A model generated the notes under the pieces. It was not told the origin of the DNA. It worked only from the letters and a program-made list of their open reading frames with translations, and did not search any database. From contig JBKDZL010000038.1 of assembly GCA_047971145.1 (NCBI GenBank), positions 1 to 17,394 on the forward strand: a DNA stretch of 17,394 bases. Reading direction: 5' to 3'. The DNA is from JBKDZL01 sp047971145. GTDB taxonomy: Bacteria; Bacillota_I; Bacilli_A; Erysipelotrichales; Erysipelotrichaceae. Below, one piece after another: positions 1 through 7,905 of the stretch. The position numbers were made by a program, and so were the translations under genes. Position 1 is the first letter of the stretch, and each line of letters begins with the position of its first letter.

Positions 1-63
1 ATCATACTCAAGATTGTTATATATATAAGCAATAAAGTATTATAATTAAAGAGGTAATATGTA

Positions 64-558
64 ATGAAACATTTATATCGAGGTTATGGTAAGGGAAAAA
101 CAACCGCAGCTTTAGGTTTAACAGTTCGTATGGTTTCAGCTGATAAGAGTGTTTTATGGTTGAGCTGTTTAAAAGATGGCAGCAGTAGTGAGATTAAGTG
201 GCTACATAAGAATACTTGTTTAAGGTTATATAAGTTTAAGGACTTTGCTTTTCAAATGAGTAATAGCGAAAAAAAGAAGGTTCAATTAGAAATCATTGAA
301 TTTATTAATGCTGCCAAAAAAGAGTTTTATAAGTATGATTTAATAGTTTTAGATGAATTCATTGATTTAATAGATGTTGAATTTTTAAGTGTTGCTGAAG
401 TATATGATTATCTTAAAGACATTACTGCTGAGGTGGTAGTAACTGGTCATCGTGAGTATCTTCAATTATTAGAGTTATTTGATTATGATACTGAATTTAA
501 AAAACATAAACATCCTTTTGATAAAAAAATAAAAGCTAGATTAGGGATTGAATTTTAA
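64..558 (+). CDS. cobO: cob(I)alamin (corrinoid) adenosyltransferase, CobO/BtuR family
   Basis: This enzyme transfers the adenosyl group of ATP to cob(I)alamin or another corrinoid, giving adenosylcobalamin in the cytoplasm. The 164-residue protein opens with the family's P-loop, GYGKGKTTAA (residues 7-16). It has a Walker-B-like YDLIVLDEF near residue 92, the VVVTGH segment near residue 124, and the characteristic family ending KHPFDKKIKARLGIEF. It is slightly shorter than usual family members (about 170-200 residues) but complete at both ends. GAGGT at 51-55, eight bases upstream, supports the ATG at 64. A TATAAT at 41-46 lies too close to that site to be a comfortable -10. The gene converges on ispD with five bases between the stop codons. 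No cobalamin biosynthesis genes are nearby, so a salvage role is likely. The obvious local consumer is the B12-dependent ribonucleotide reductase downstream. The family call is firm; the exact corrinoid substrate is inferred. Confidence 0.86.
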   Translation: MKHLYRGYGKGKTTAALGLTVRMVSADKSVLWLSCLKDGSSSEIKWLHKNTCLRLYKFKDFAFQMSNSEKKKVQLEIIEFINAAKKEFYKYDLIVLDEFIDLIDVEFLSVAEVYDYLKDITAEVVVTGHREYLQLLELFDYDTEFKKHKHPFDKKIKARLGIEF

Positions 559-563
559 AAAAA

Positions 564-1214
564 CTATTGCATTTTTAATAAATCATCAAGGGTAGTAATT
601 TTGGTATTATTGTAGTCACCCTCAACAGTATGAATTTTAATATCACTATACATTTCCACTATTTGGGCATCATCAGTGCCCAAAATATCAGCTTTGAAAG
701 CTTTTTGATAAGAGTTAATTAATACATCTGTATTAAATGCTTGAGGTGTTTGTACTTGAAATATTTCTTCTCTTTGGAGTGTTTCAACCACTTGATTATT
801 AATTACCTTCTTGAGGGTATCTTTTACTGGCACTACTGGTACAACTGCGGGGTGTTTTTGTACAGCAGTGGTAATTCTTTCTAATACTTCTTTACTTAAG
901 TAGGGTCTTGCACCATCGTGAACTAAGACAATATCTGATTTAGCTGCCATTAGACCATTATAGACAGAATGACAGCGAGTTTGCCCTCCAGAGACTAAAA
1001 CTATTTCCCCAGATTTCATACAACCAATACATGATTTATAGTCTTTTTTGCTTAAGACCACAATTATTTCATCACAGTTGGGGTCATTTTTAAAAATTTC
1101 GATGGTTTTATCTAATACTGTTTGTTTTTCCGTTAATTGAAATAGCACTTTATTAAAGCCTAAACCCATGCGGTTGCCTTTTCCACCCGCAGCAATAATT
1201 ACCCCATATTTCAT
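564..1214 (-). CDS. ispD: 2-C-methyl-D-erythritol 4-phosphate cytidylyltransferase
   Basis: IspD joins CTP and methylerythritol 4-phosphate to form CDP-methylerythritol, the third step of the MEP isoprenoid pathway. The sequence has the nucleotide-binding start IIAAGGKGNRMG, the core VLVHDGARPY, PVKDTLKK, TPQAF, GTDDA, and the C-terminal GDYNNTKITTLDDL typical of IspD. The reading frame also allows an ATG at 1220. The purine-rich ribosome site AGGGGG (1228-1223) is only two bases from that codon but eight bases from the ATG at 1214, so I chose 1214 (216 residues, close to the usual 220-240). The related ribitol-phosphate enzyme TarI is an alternative, but the C-terminal motif and the absence of teichoic-acid genes argue against it. 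No other MEP gene is in the window. A near-consensus promoter lies directly upstream. Confidence 0.9.
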   Translation of the reverse strand: MKYGVIIAAGGKGNRMGLGFNKVLFQLTEKQTVLDKTIEIFKNDPNCDEIIVVLSKKDYKSCIGCMKSGEIVLVSGGQTRCHSVYNGLMAAKSDIVLVHDGARPYLSKEVLERITTAVQKHPAVVPVVPVKDTLKKVINNQVVETLQREEIFQVQTPQAFNTDVLINSYQKAFKADILGTDDAQIVEMYSDIKIHTVEGDYNNTKITTLDDLLKMQ

Positions 1215-1242
1215 TGTCATATCCCCCTGATATTTAATATTA

Positions 1243-1270
1243 ATTATAAAGTTTCAGTAATACTTGTCAA
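1243..1270 (-). promoter_or_regulatory. promoter of ispD
   Basis: On the reverse strand a perfect TTGACA (1270-1265) is followed after 16 bases by a perfect TATAAT (1248-1243). Transcription would start near 1236, leaving a leader of about 20 bases that contains the AGGGGG ribosome site. This is among the best sigma-A-type promoters in the window. Confidence 0.8.
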
Positions 1271-1324
1271 TGATTAGTTGAAAACAATTAGTTTGAATTG
1301 AGATTATTTGTAAAATAAAGTAAG

Positions 1325-2158
1325 ATGATAAATATGAATAAAAAAATATTGGTTATCATTGGCATTATCTTAATGCTGATGGGGAGTTTTTTTGATTGGC
1401 AATTATCTAATTTTTTAGTGACTTTAGCTAATGATAGTATTTGGGAATATTTTGTCAGGTTTTTTCATGTTGTTGGGGGTTTTATGGCTTTGTTTATTCC
1501 TGTTTTAGTTAGTGCTTTTTTTACTAATTTTGCCTATCGAAAATATTTGAAACAAGGTGGCTTGGTTATTGTTGCTTTATCATCAGTGTGTTTAGTTATC
1601 TTTTGTTTTTCACAATTTTACTTATTTAGTCACTACTTAAAGATAAATAATTATTTTTTATGTTTATTATTAGGTTTAATCTTAGCTTATTTGATGTTTA
1701 GAATTATGAATAAAATACCTGATAGTGAGTATCATTATTATAAAAAAATAGCTATTCTAGGAATATTATACTTGTTAAGTTATTTGATAATCGTAGAGGC
1801 AACTAAAATAATTTGGGCAAGACCTCGATATTGGTGGCTTATTGAGAGTGGCAATGATTTTGTTCCTTGGTATATCATTAATGGCAGTGACTTTAGTGGT
1901 ATTAGTGATGCTTATAAATCTTTTCCCTCTGGGCATACTGCTCATGCGATGGCGAGTATTTATTTAACTCTGTGGTTTACTAGTAAAAATAGAGAAATAA
2001 TATGTATAGCTTTATTATTTGGTATTTTGGTGGCAATTTCAAGAATTTTAGGGGGTTATCACTTTTTAAGTGATGTTACTATGGGGGCGACAATATCTTT
2101 GTTGAGTTTTTATTTTTGGTGCAAAATTTTAAAGTTGAAAAATAAAAATAGTTCTTAA
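1325..2158 (+). CDS. PAP2-family membrane phosphatase
   Basis: This is an integral membrane lipid or isoprenyl phosphatase of the PAP2 superfamily (277 residues). The three catalytic motifs are present: K161 with WARPR (R166-R168), the phosphate-binding PSGH (residues 201-204, including the acid/base His204), and SRILGGYHFLSD (S239-D250, with nucleophile His246 and partner Asp250). The final position of motif one is RY rather than the usual RP. Several hydrophobic segments precede and separate the motifs, as expected for six or more membrane helices. Possible substrates are undecaprenyl diphosphate, phosphatidylglycerol phosphate or phosphatidic acid, and the sequence alone does not distinguish them. 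The start is uncertain: ATG at 1325 or 1334, with only a weak AAGTAAG purine tract upstream. It diverges from ispD and stands alone, with no convincing terminator after it. Confidence 0.85.
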   Translation: MINMNKKILVIIGIILMLMGSFFDWQLSNFLVTLANDSIWEYFVRFFHVVGGFMALFIPVLVSAFFTNFAYRKYLKQGGLVIVALSSVCLVIFCFSQFYLFSHYLKINNYFLCLLLGLILAYLMFRIMNKIPDSEYHYYKKIAILGILYLLSYLIIVEATKIIWARPRYWWLIESGNDFVPWYIINGSDFSGISDAYKSFPSGHTAHAMASIYLTLWFTSKNREIICIALLFGILVAISRILGGYHFLSDVTMGATISLLSFYFWCKILKLKNKNSS

Positions 2159-2200
2159 ATTATTTTCAAGCAAAGGTATGTGTTTTAGTATTTTTTTGTG

Positions 2201-2206
2201 TATAAT
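2201..2206 (+). promoter_or_regulatory. possible -10 element of nrdJ
   Basis: A TATAAT hexamer lies 39 bases upstream of the nrdJ start codon. I find no good -35 at 16-18 bases, so the assignment rests on the -10 alone. The ribosome site AAGGGG follows at 2232-2237. The 86-base gap to the preceding gene shows neither an NrdR box nor room for a cobalamin riboswitch. Confidence 0.4.
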
Positions 2207-2244
2207 AAAATAAGTGAAATAAATAAAAGAGAAGGGGAAATTGT

Positions 2245-4758
2245 ATGTATAAAAAATCAACAATAACAAAACTAAATAATGATATCGAGGTTAATTTCCC
2301 GCATCTAATTAAAATAGAACCAGAATTCAATGTTACTCATAGTGGTGTTTCAAGACTAGTAATGTTAGATAGATATGCTCAAAAAGATTTAGATTTAAAA
2401 ACTTTGGGAATTGGTGATGTGGTAATGAGTGTTACTAAGCATGATCCTAAATATCCTGCTAGAGGAATTGGTAGAGTAATAGCTTTAGATGCTAAAAAAG
2501 AATTGGTTACTATTGAAATAGAGGAAGAATGGCGCAGTGCTTTAGAAAATCATCAAGAAGCTGAAAGTGGCATTATTGTTAGAACATTTAGAGAAGTTGA
2601 TAAACCATTAGAACTATTTTATGAGCAAATTTCAGCCCGAGTTGGTAAAGCTTTGGCTAAAAATGAGAAAACTTGTAGCACTAGAGATTTTTATACTGAA
2701 CAATTTTATCAACAATTAAAAGATTTAAAAATCGTCCCAGCAGGTAGAGTTTTATATGGGGCAGGTAGTGATACTGCGGTCACTTATTTTAACTGTTTTG
2801 TAATGCCGATGGTAAAAGATAGCAGAGGCGGTATTGCTGATCATCGTAAAGAAGTTATGGAGATAATGTCTAGAGGAGGAGGGGTTGGAACTAATGGTTC
2901 AACATTACGCCCCAAATCAGCAATTGCTAAAGGAGTAGGCGGTAAAAGTAGTGGAGCGGTTAGTTGGTTGAATGATATTGCGAATTTAACTCATTTAGTT
3001 GAACAGGGTGGATCACGTCGAGGAGCTCAAATGATTATGCTTAGTGATTGGCATCCTGATATTATTGAATTTATTGTCTCAAAAATGCAAAATCCTAAAA
3101 TCTTAAAATGGTTAACTGATAACTCTAAAGATGAGGTAATTAGAGCTGAAGCAGAGAAAAAATTAAAATTTGTTCCTTTGACAAAAACTGAAATTGAAAT
3201 GTATGAAGCTTTAGTTGAAAATAGTAATACTCCCGTGCATATTGCTGATCACGCTAGGGCGATGTTAGTAGATAAGGGGACTTTAGAGGTGGTTAATCCT
3301 GAGTTTTTAACTGGGGCAAATATCTCTATCAATATTACTAATAAATTTATGGCTGCGGTGGAGTGTGATGGAGAGTATGCTTTACGTTTTCCTGATTTGG
3401 ATGCTCTCACATCAAAGCAAAAAGATTTTTATGATGAAAATTGGCATGATATTGGTGATGTTGATGAGTGGGAAGCTTTGGGTTATCCAGTTAAAGTTTA
3501 TCGTTGTATTAAAGCGAGAGATTTATGGGATTTAATTTGTTTCTGTGCTACTTATTCGGCTGAGCCTGGTATTTTCTTTATTGATAATGCGAATGAAATG
3601 ACTAATGCGGTGGCTTATGATCAGAAAGTGGTTGCGACTAATCCTTGTGGTGAGCAGCCTTTAGCTCCTTATTCTGTTTGTAACTTGGCGGCTATTAACT
3701 TAGCTAAGTTTGTTAATAAGCATAGTGGTGAAGTGTTATTTGATGATTTAAAAGAAACAGTCAGTTATATTATTCGAATGCAAGACAATGTTATTGATAG
3801 TACTCCTTATTTTTTAGAGGCTAATAAACTACAAGCTCTTGGTGAGCGTCGTATTGGTATGGGTGTAATGGGCTTGCATGATTTACTGATTTTTGCCAAT
3901 GAGCGCTATGGTAGTGCTAGCTCAATTAAATTGATTGATAAAGTATTTGAGTGCTTAGCTACCACAGCGTATCGTACATCTATTGAATTAGCAAAAGAAA
4001 AAGGTTCTTTTCCTTTCTTAGAGAATAGAGAAAAATTTATAAATTCTGGTTATCTAAAAAATATGCCAGAAGATATTAGAAGTGATATTCTAAAGTATGG
4101 TATTAGAAATTCTCATTTATTAACTATTGCCCCTACCGGATCAACTGGAACTATGGTTGGTGTTTCTACTGGCTTAGAGCCATATTTCTCTTTTTCTTAT
4201 TTTAGAAGTGGTCGATTGGGTAAATTTATTGAAGTAAATGCTTCAATTGTAGATGAATACTTAGCTATTCATCCTGAATACACTAAGGATAACTTACCAG
4301 CTATTTTTGCCTCAGCAATGGAGTTATCTCCTGAGGAACATGCTGATACTCAGTGTGCTATTCAACGTTGGATTGACTCTTCAATATCTAAAACTGTTAA
4401 TGCTCCTAGAGGTTTTTCAGTTAGACAAGTGCAAAAGATTTATGAGCGCTTATATAAAGGTGGAGCAAAAGGCGGAACTGTTTATGTTGATGGCTCACGT
4501 GATTCACAAGTATTAAGCTTAACCAATGATGAAGATGCAGCGTGGAATCAGTTAGATTTAGTTAAAGATTTTGGTGTCAGTGTTAAAGAGCAATCTAGCA
4601 AAGAAGAACAGAGTGATTTTAGAGGTGATCGTCAAGATAGAAATATTGGTACAGAGATTGGTGATATTTGTCCGATTTGTAATGAGGGTACAGTTGAAGA
4701 AATTGGTGGCTGTAATACCTGTACTAATTGTAATGCTCAATTAAAATGTGGTTTATAA
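2245..4758 (+). CDS. nrdJ: adenosylcobalamin-dependent (class II) ribonucleotide reductase
   Basis: This enzyme reduces ribonucleotides to deoxyribonucleotides using a radical generated from adenosylcobalamin; it needs no oxygen or glycyl radical. The 837-residue protein belongs to the long NrdJ form. It has an N-terminal extension containing DPKYPARGIGRV, then the catalytic barrel. The redox cysteine C184 sits in FNCFVMP, followed by GGGVGTNGSTLRP. The active-site N466-P-C468-G-E470 carries the thiyl-radical cysteine, and the second redox cysteine is C479. The phosphate-binding APTGSTGTMVG follows. The tail holds six cysteines (C809, C812, C823, C826, C829, C835) arranged as a zinc-ribbon/redox-swap domain. 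All expected catalytic residues are present. AAGGGG at 2232-2237 supports the start. It is monocistronic, closed by a hairpin at 4763-4790. Its cofactor can be supplied by the cobO product encoded at 64-558. Confidence 0.95.
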   Translation: MYKKSTITKLNNDIEVNFPHLIKIEPEFNVTHSGVSRLVMLDRYAQKDLDLKTLGIGDVVMSVTKHDPKYPARGIGRVIALDAKKELVTIEIEEEWRSALENHQEAESGIIVRTFREVDKPLELFYEQISARVGKALAKNEKTCSTRDFYTEQFYQQLKDLKIVPAGRVLYGAGSDTAVTYFNCFVMPMVKDSRGGIADHRKEVMEIMSRGGGVGTNGSTLRPKSAIAKGVGGKSSGAVSWLNDIANLTHLVEQGGSRRGAQMIMLSDWHPDIIEFIVSKMQNPKILKWLTDNSKDEVIRAEAEKKLKFVPLTKTEIEMYEALVENSNTPVHIADHARAMLVDKGTLEVVNPEFLTGANISINITNKFMAAVECDGEYALRFPDLDALTSKQKDFYDENWHDIGDVDEWEALGYPVKVYRCIKARDLWDLICFCATYSAEPGIFFIDNANEMTNAVAYDQKVVATNPCGEQPLAPYSVCNLAAINLAKFVNKHSGEVLFDDLKETVSYIIRMQDNVIDSTPYFLEANKLQALGERRIGMGVMGLHDLLIFANERYGSASSIKLIDKVFECLATTAYRTSIELAKEKGSFPFLENREKFINSGYLKNMPEDIRSDILKYGIRNSHLLTIAPTGSTGTMVGVSTGLEPYFSFSYFRSGRLGKFIEVNASIVDEYLAIHPEYTKDNLPAIFASAMELSPEEHADTQCAIQRWIDSSISKTVNAPRGFSVRQVQKIYERLYKGGAKGGTVYVDGSRDSQVLSLTNDEDAAWNQLDLVKDFGVSVKEQSSKEEQSDFRGDRQDRNIGTEIGDICPICNEGTVEEIGGCNTCTNCNAQLKCGL

Positions 4759-4762
4759 AAAT

Positions 4763-4790
4763 AATGACTCAGAATTGAGTCATTTCTTTT
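4763..4790 (+). terminator. intrinsic terminator after nrdJ
   Basis: A perfect nine-base-pair stem, AATGACTCA (4763-4771) with TGAGTCATT (4776-4784), encloses a GAAT tetraloop. TCTTTT follows. It begins five bases after the nrdJ stop codon. Confidence 0.85.
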
Positions 4791-5038
4791 ATCCAATATC
4801 AAATATAGCACTCGATAGTTGCAAATAGGCTATCTAACAATAAATTAGAATTTATTATGTTCGTTTGTAACTTATTACTGATGGAATTGATATATAAAGC
4901 TGCATCAATAATTAATTCTAGTATTCACTTTTTTCAAATAGAGATACAATAGCTATTACTTATATTTATAATTGTCTACCCTTGAGGTTGAATTATTATT
5001 AAAGCACATAAAAAGTAAGGTTGATAAATTGATTTTGT
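4791..5038. other. gene-free stretch between nrdJ and the CDF transporter gene
   Basis: I see no convincing gene, RNA or terminator here. A short open frame (ATG at 4857, 31 codons) has no ribosome site and no recognisable product. The CDF gene on the other strand ends at 5039 without an obvious hairpin. Confidence 0.5.
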
Positions 5039-6211
5039 TTAATTTTCTGTACTATAATCTAAATCAAAAATAATATTTAATTGATAATCTGAATTAATAT
5101 TTTTAATAACTTCTAAAAAGTGATTTTCAATATTCATTTTAAGTTGAGTTGTAGGGTTTTCTAATATTAATTCAAATAAAATAGTGGTTTTGTTATTTTT
5201 AGTTATTACTCTTAAATCATGCATATTTTTAATAGCAGGAAATTTTTTGATTTCTAGCTTTATTGTTTCATAAATTTTTTGATTTAAGGGATTATCTAAT
5301 TCGATGGGATCGATATGACTTACTAATTCGATACCTAGTTTATTTTGTATTTCTTGCTCTATTTCTTCAACAATACTGTGACAGTGCACTAAAGTATCTT
5401 TGGCATCAAATTCTAAGTGTACAGAGGCAAAGATTTTTTGTGGTCCATAATCATGAATCACAAGATCGTGGACACCCAAAATGTCCTTGTTATTATTAAT
5501 GATAGCTTTAATACTATTAATAATATCGGGATCGGGAGCTTGTCCCAGTAATAAGTCAACAGTATCTTTTAGTAATTGAATACCAGAAATAATAATAAAT
5601 AAGGAAACAACTGCACCAGCATAACCATCAATATTGATATTGAAATAGTGAGCTACTAATAAACTTACTAACAGAACACTAGTGGCTATTACATCATTGC
5701 GACTATCAATTGCGACAGCTTTTAGGGTTTTTGATTTAATTATTTTACTAATATTTAAATTAAAGTTTGTTTGCCATATTTTAATAATAATACTGATAAA
5801 TAAAATAAAAATCATTAAGAAATTAAACTCAATCTTTTTAGGGTTAAAAATTTTATCAACTGAAGAGTGCAATAATAAGGCTCCTACAATTATAATGGAA
5901 ATTGAAATAACTAATGCGGCCAAGTATTCGTATCTACCATGTCCATAAGGGTGTTCTTTGTCTTTTTCTTTTGCGGCTACTTTAAAGCCGATTACTGTAA
6001 TTATTGATGAGGATGTATCAAATAGATTGTTCATGCCATCAGCTACAATAGCAATACTACCAAATAGTAAACCACTAAGTATTTTTAATAGACAAATAAA
6101 GCTATTAGTAATTATCCCTACTATTCCACACAAAAGCCCATAATCTTTTCTCAGATCACTAGTATTGTTTTCCTTATGTTTAATGAATTTATTTATTAAA
6201 TATTTTTGCAT
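5039..6211 (-). CDS. cation diffusion facilitator, manganese-type (MntE-like)
   Basis: This is a cation diffusion facilitator, a membrane exporter that swaps a cytoplasmic divalent metal for protons. The 390-residue protein has the family's six hydrophobic segments followed by a cytoplasmic C-terminal domain. Signature stretches are GSIAIVADGMNNLFD and HPYGHGRYEYLAAL. The transport-site residues read N61-x3-D65 in helix 2 and D169-x3-D173 in helix 5. In this family the N/D-D/D set is characteristic of manganese exporters such as MntE, whereas zinc exporters normally carry His in these positions; the substrate is therefore an inference. The frame can be extended to a TTG at 6262, but that TTG is probably part of a promoter -35, so I start at the ATG at 6211. 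No Shine-Dalgarno site precedes either codon. It stands alone on the reverse strand. Confidence 0.88.
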   Translation of the reverse strand: MQKYLINKFIKHKENNTSDLRKDYGLLCGIVGIITNSFICLLKILSGLLFGSIAIVADGMNNLFDTSSSIITVIGFKVAAKEKDKEHPYGHGRYEYLAALVISISIIIVGALLLHSSVDKIFNPKKIEFNFLMIFILFISIIIKIWQTNFNLNISKIIKSKTLKAVAIDSRNDVIATSVLLVSLLVAHYFNINIDGYAGAVVSLFIIISGIQLLKDTVDLLLGQAPDPDIINSIKAIINNNKDILGVHDLVIHDYGPQKIFASVHLEFDAKDTLVHCHSIVEEIEQEIQNKLGIELVSHIDPIELDNPLNQKIYETIKLEIKKFPAIKNMHDLRVITKNNKTTILFELILENPTTQLKMNIENHFLEVIKNINSDYQLNIIFDLDYSTEN

Positions 6212-6233
6212 AATATAGTTATAACATTTTACT

Positions 6234-6262
6234 AGAATAATAGGAAATATTTTGAGTTTCAA
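6234..6262 (-). promoter_or_regulatory. possible promoter of the CDF transporter gene
   Basis: On the reverse strand TTGAAA (6262-6257) and TATTCT (6239-6234) are separated by 17 bases. Transcription would begin near 6227, leaving a leader of about 16 bases before the ATG at 6211. The -10 matches the consensus at only four positions, so support is modest. Confidence 0.4.
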
Positions 6263-6309
6263 TTTTTTATAAAATTACACACAAACTTTAACAACGCTTT
6301 GTATCATAA

Positions 6310-6534
6310 ACTAATTTAGCTATAATACAACAAAGGTTTTTTAATGAAGAGTATTTGAAAAATCTTTATATTGTTGTGGATAAGAGCCAACTATATTATC
6401 TGAGACAGCTAGCATTGAGAAAAAGAAAAATTTATAAACATTTAAACCGTTATGGGCTTAAATACTCCCTCAGCTTTTATATAATAACTCTTTACTTATC
6501 AATACCACTGTTTTATAATGGTAATTACCGATAG
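6310..6534 (+). other. stop-free frame of 74 codons upstream of divIC; possible gene remnant
   Basis: The 331 bases between the CDF gene (ATG at 6211) and the divIC-like gene hold no recognised gene. One forward frame stays open from 6310 to a TAG at 6532-6534. It lacks an ATG and a ribosome site; the first plausible start is a TTG at 6355 (59 codons). The predicted peptide is basic with a hydrophobic C-terminal half (SFYIITLYLSIPLFY). It overlaps the divIC promoter. It may be the tail of a decayed gene, or chance. Confidence 0.2.
6491..6519 (+). promoter_or_regulatory. promoter of the divIC-like gene
   Basis: TTTACT (6491-6496) and a perfect TATAAT (6514-6519) are 17 bases apart. The predicted start of transcription near 6526 precedes the ribosome site AGGAG at 6533-6537. 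Confidence 0.65.
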
Positions 6535-6542
6535 GAGTTTAT

Positions 6543-6863
6543 ATGGTAAAACAAAAAAAGAAATTCAAATTAGGTGAGCTTATTATCACCTTAACTGTCT
6601 TAGCTGTTTCGTGTTTTTTCTTATATGAGTCTGGTAAGGATATTTTTCTTACTAATCAATTAAATCAACAAGTTGCTGCCTCAACTGCTCAATTAAATGA
6701 ATTAGAGAGTGAAGCAAAAATCTTGGAGAATCAAATAGAAAAATTACAAGATCCTGAGTATGTGAAAATCTATGCTAGAGGTGAGTATACATATTCTAAG
6801 GATGGTGAGCAAATTTTTCAATTAGATCCCTCATCATCAACTGTAGTAGAGAAAACCGAATAA
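6543..6863 (+). CDS. divIC: FtsB/DivIC-family septum formation initiator
   Basis: This is a small bitopic cell-division protein (106 residues). In Bacillota DivIC forms a divisome complex with FtsL and DivIB that links septal peptidoglycan synthesis to FtsZ. A lysine-rich cytoplasmic tail (residues 1-9) is followed by one membrane helix (about 10-28) and a coiled coil (about 36-70) rich in Leu, Glu and Gln. The family's conserved C-terminal patch is LQDPEYVKIYARGEYTYSKDGEQIFQL. AGGAG at 6533-6537, five bases away, supports the start. It is transcribed alone from its own promoter and closed by a strong hairpin. The family is clear; naming it DivIC rather than FtsB rests on the apparent Bacillota origin. 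Confidence 0.85.
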   Translation: MVKQKKKFKLGELIITLTVLAVSCFFLYESGKDIFLTNQLNQQVAASTAQLNELESEAKILENQIEKLQDPEYVKIYARGEYTYSKDGEQIFQLDPSSSTVVEKTE

Positions 6864-6890
6864 AAACTGTTGAGTTACCAGCAGTTTTTT
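6864..6890. terminator. bidirectional intrinsic terminator between divIC and the ABC pair
   Basis: The stem AAACTGTTG (6864-6872) pairs with CAGCAGTTT (6879-6887), with one G-U pair and a six-base loop. A run of T follows on the forward strand and TTTTTA follows on the reverse strand. It can therefore end both divIC and the convergent ABC operon. Confidence 0.8.
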
Positions 6891-6915
6891 TATTGTAAAT
6901 ACTAGAAGATTATCT

Positions 6916-7905
6916 TTATAGTAATATTGGTATTAATATAATGAATGCTACTAACACTATCATTAATAAAATAAACTTAATTAAAATATTAAAACTAAAT
7001 TTTAAGGATCTATTATTAACATAAACTGTGATTAGATAGGTTACAAAACTAATAATAAATGCAAAGCTTATTTGTAGTAAAGAGTTATTAAAATTATTTT
7101 TACCAATAATACTAGCAGCAAAGAAGGCGCACATTACTAATAAATATTTAATAATAGTTTTGAAATGATGAGTAGTGATTTTTTGATAGTTATGATTAGC
7201 TTTTTGATAAAAAGTCTTAGAGGCAAAATATAAGGCTAATAATAAAACTACAAAATAGATTAAATAAATAAAGATATTCGCTGAAATATTATAAAAATAT
7301 AACAAATTATAAACCGGTGATAAAAGAGCCATTAAACCTTGATCCACTGTAATGCTACCTGTAATAGTATTGACATATTGTAATACTAAGTAAGCTAAAA
7401 TAAATGGCAAATTAATTAGTCCAATCGTAGAAATAATAGTATCAATTACATTGTTGCAATATTGAATAATCATTACTACTAAAGTATAAATAACACTAAA
7501 AAAGAAAATAATATTTAAGTATTCTAGTAGAAGTGGTAATAATAAAGCATTATTAATTAATACTTCAGTAATAATACCAATAATGGTAGCAAGACTAATT
7601 GGTACACTCGCAACTAAATAACCTAATAAAAAAGAATTATTAAATAAATCCTGCCGATCTAAAGGCAGAGCATAATAAAAATCTGAAGCATTACTATAAT
7701 AATTGAATCTAAAACAAAACAAAGGCAAGCTAAAAGCCAACAGTAAATAGCCAACCGCAATTATTTGATATGATATTTGATTGGCGACATTTAAAGTAAG
7801 AGATAATAGGGGAAAAGAACAAAAAGCTAATAAAAAAATAATTAAACAAAGGCCTCTAAACCTTTTATATAAATGTTGATGATATTTTTTCTTATTAAAT
7901 TTCAT
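6916..7905 (-). CDS. ABC-2-type membrane permease, YtrC/YtrD-like
   Basis: This is a 329-residue, strongly hydrophobic integral membrane protein with about eight to nine predicted helices and a basic N-terminus (KFNKKKYHQHLYKRF). The segment from about residue 64 to 98, RFNYYSNASDFYYALPLDR followed by QDLFNNSFLLGYL, resembles the conserved loop of permeases that pair with YtrB-type ATPases in Bacillota. In those systems small ABC transporters respond to cell-envelope stress or antibiotics. AGGAG at 7916-7912 supports the start; this site lies inside the upstream ATPase gene, and the two genes overlap by 11 bases, so translation is probably coupled. The partner ATPase looks catalytically dead, which leaves the transport role in doubt. 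No GntR regulator of the usual ytr layout is adjacent. The substrate is unknown. Confidence 0.7.
   Translation of the reverse strand: MKFNKKKYHQHLYKRFRGLCLIIFLLAFCSFPLLSLTLNVANQISYQIIAVGYLLLAFSLPLFCFRFNYYSNASDFYYALPLDRQDLFNNSFLLGYLVASVPISLATIIGIITEVLINNALLLPLLLEYLNIIFFFSVIYTLVVMIIQYCNNVIDTIISTIGLINLPFILAYLVLQYVNTITGSITVDQGLMALLSPVYNLLYFYNISANIFIYLIYFVVLLLALYFASKTFYQKANHNYQKITTHHFKTIIKYLLVMCAFFAASIIGKNNFNNSLLQISFAFIISFVTYLITVYVNNRSLKFSFNILIKFILLMIVLVAFIILIPILL

Noticed and set aside
41..46. TATAAT as the cobO promoter
   Set aside because: The predicted transcription start would fall inside the Shine-Dalgarno site at 51-55, and there is no good -35 at standard spacing.
559..563. Shared terminator between cobO and ispD
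   Set aside because: The stops are only five bases apart and no hairpin can be drawn around them; the A- and T-rich bases alone are not evidence.
2159..2244. Cobalamin riboswitch or NrdR box before nrdJ
   Set aside because: The gap is only 86 bases, too short for a cobalamin riboswitch (about 200 nt), and no paired NrdR-type boxes are visible.
4811..4953. Open frame of about 47 codons (ATG at 4857) after nrdJ
   Set aside because: It has no ribosome site and no recognisable sequence, and it follows a strong terminator; it is short enough to be chance.
6212..6262. 17-residue N-terminal extension of the CDF transporter from a TTG
   Set aside because: No ribosome site precedes it, the extension is not part of the family's usual start, and the TTG fits better as the first bases of a -35 element.
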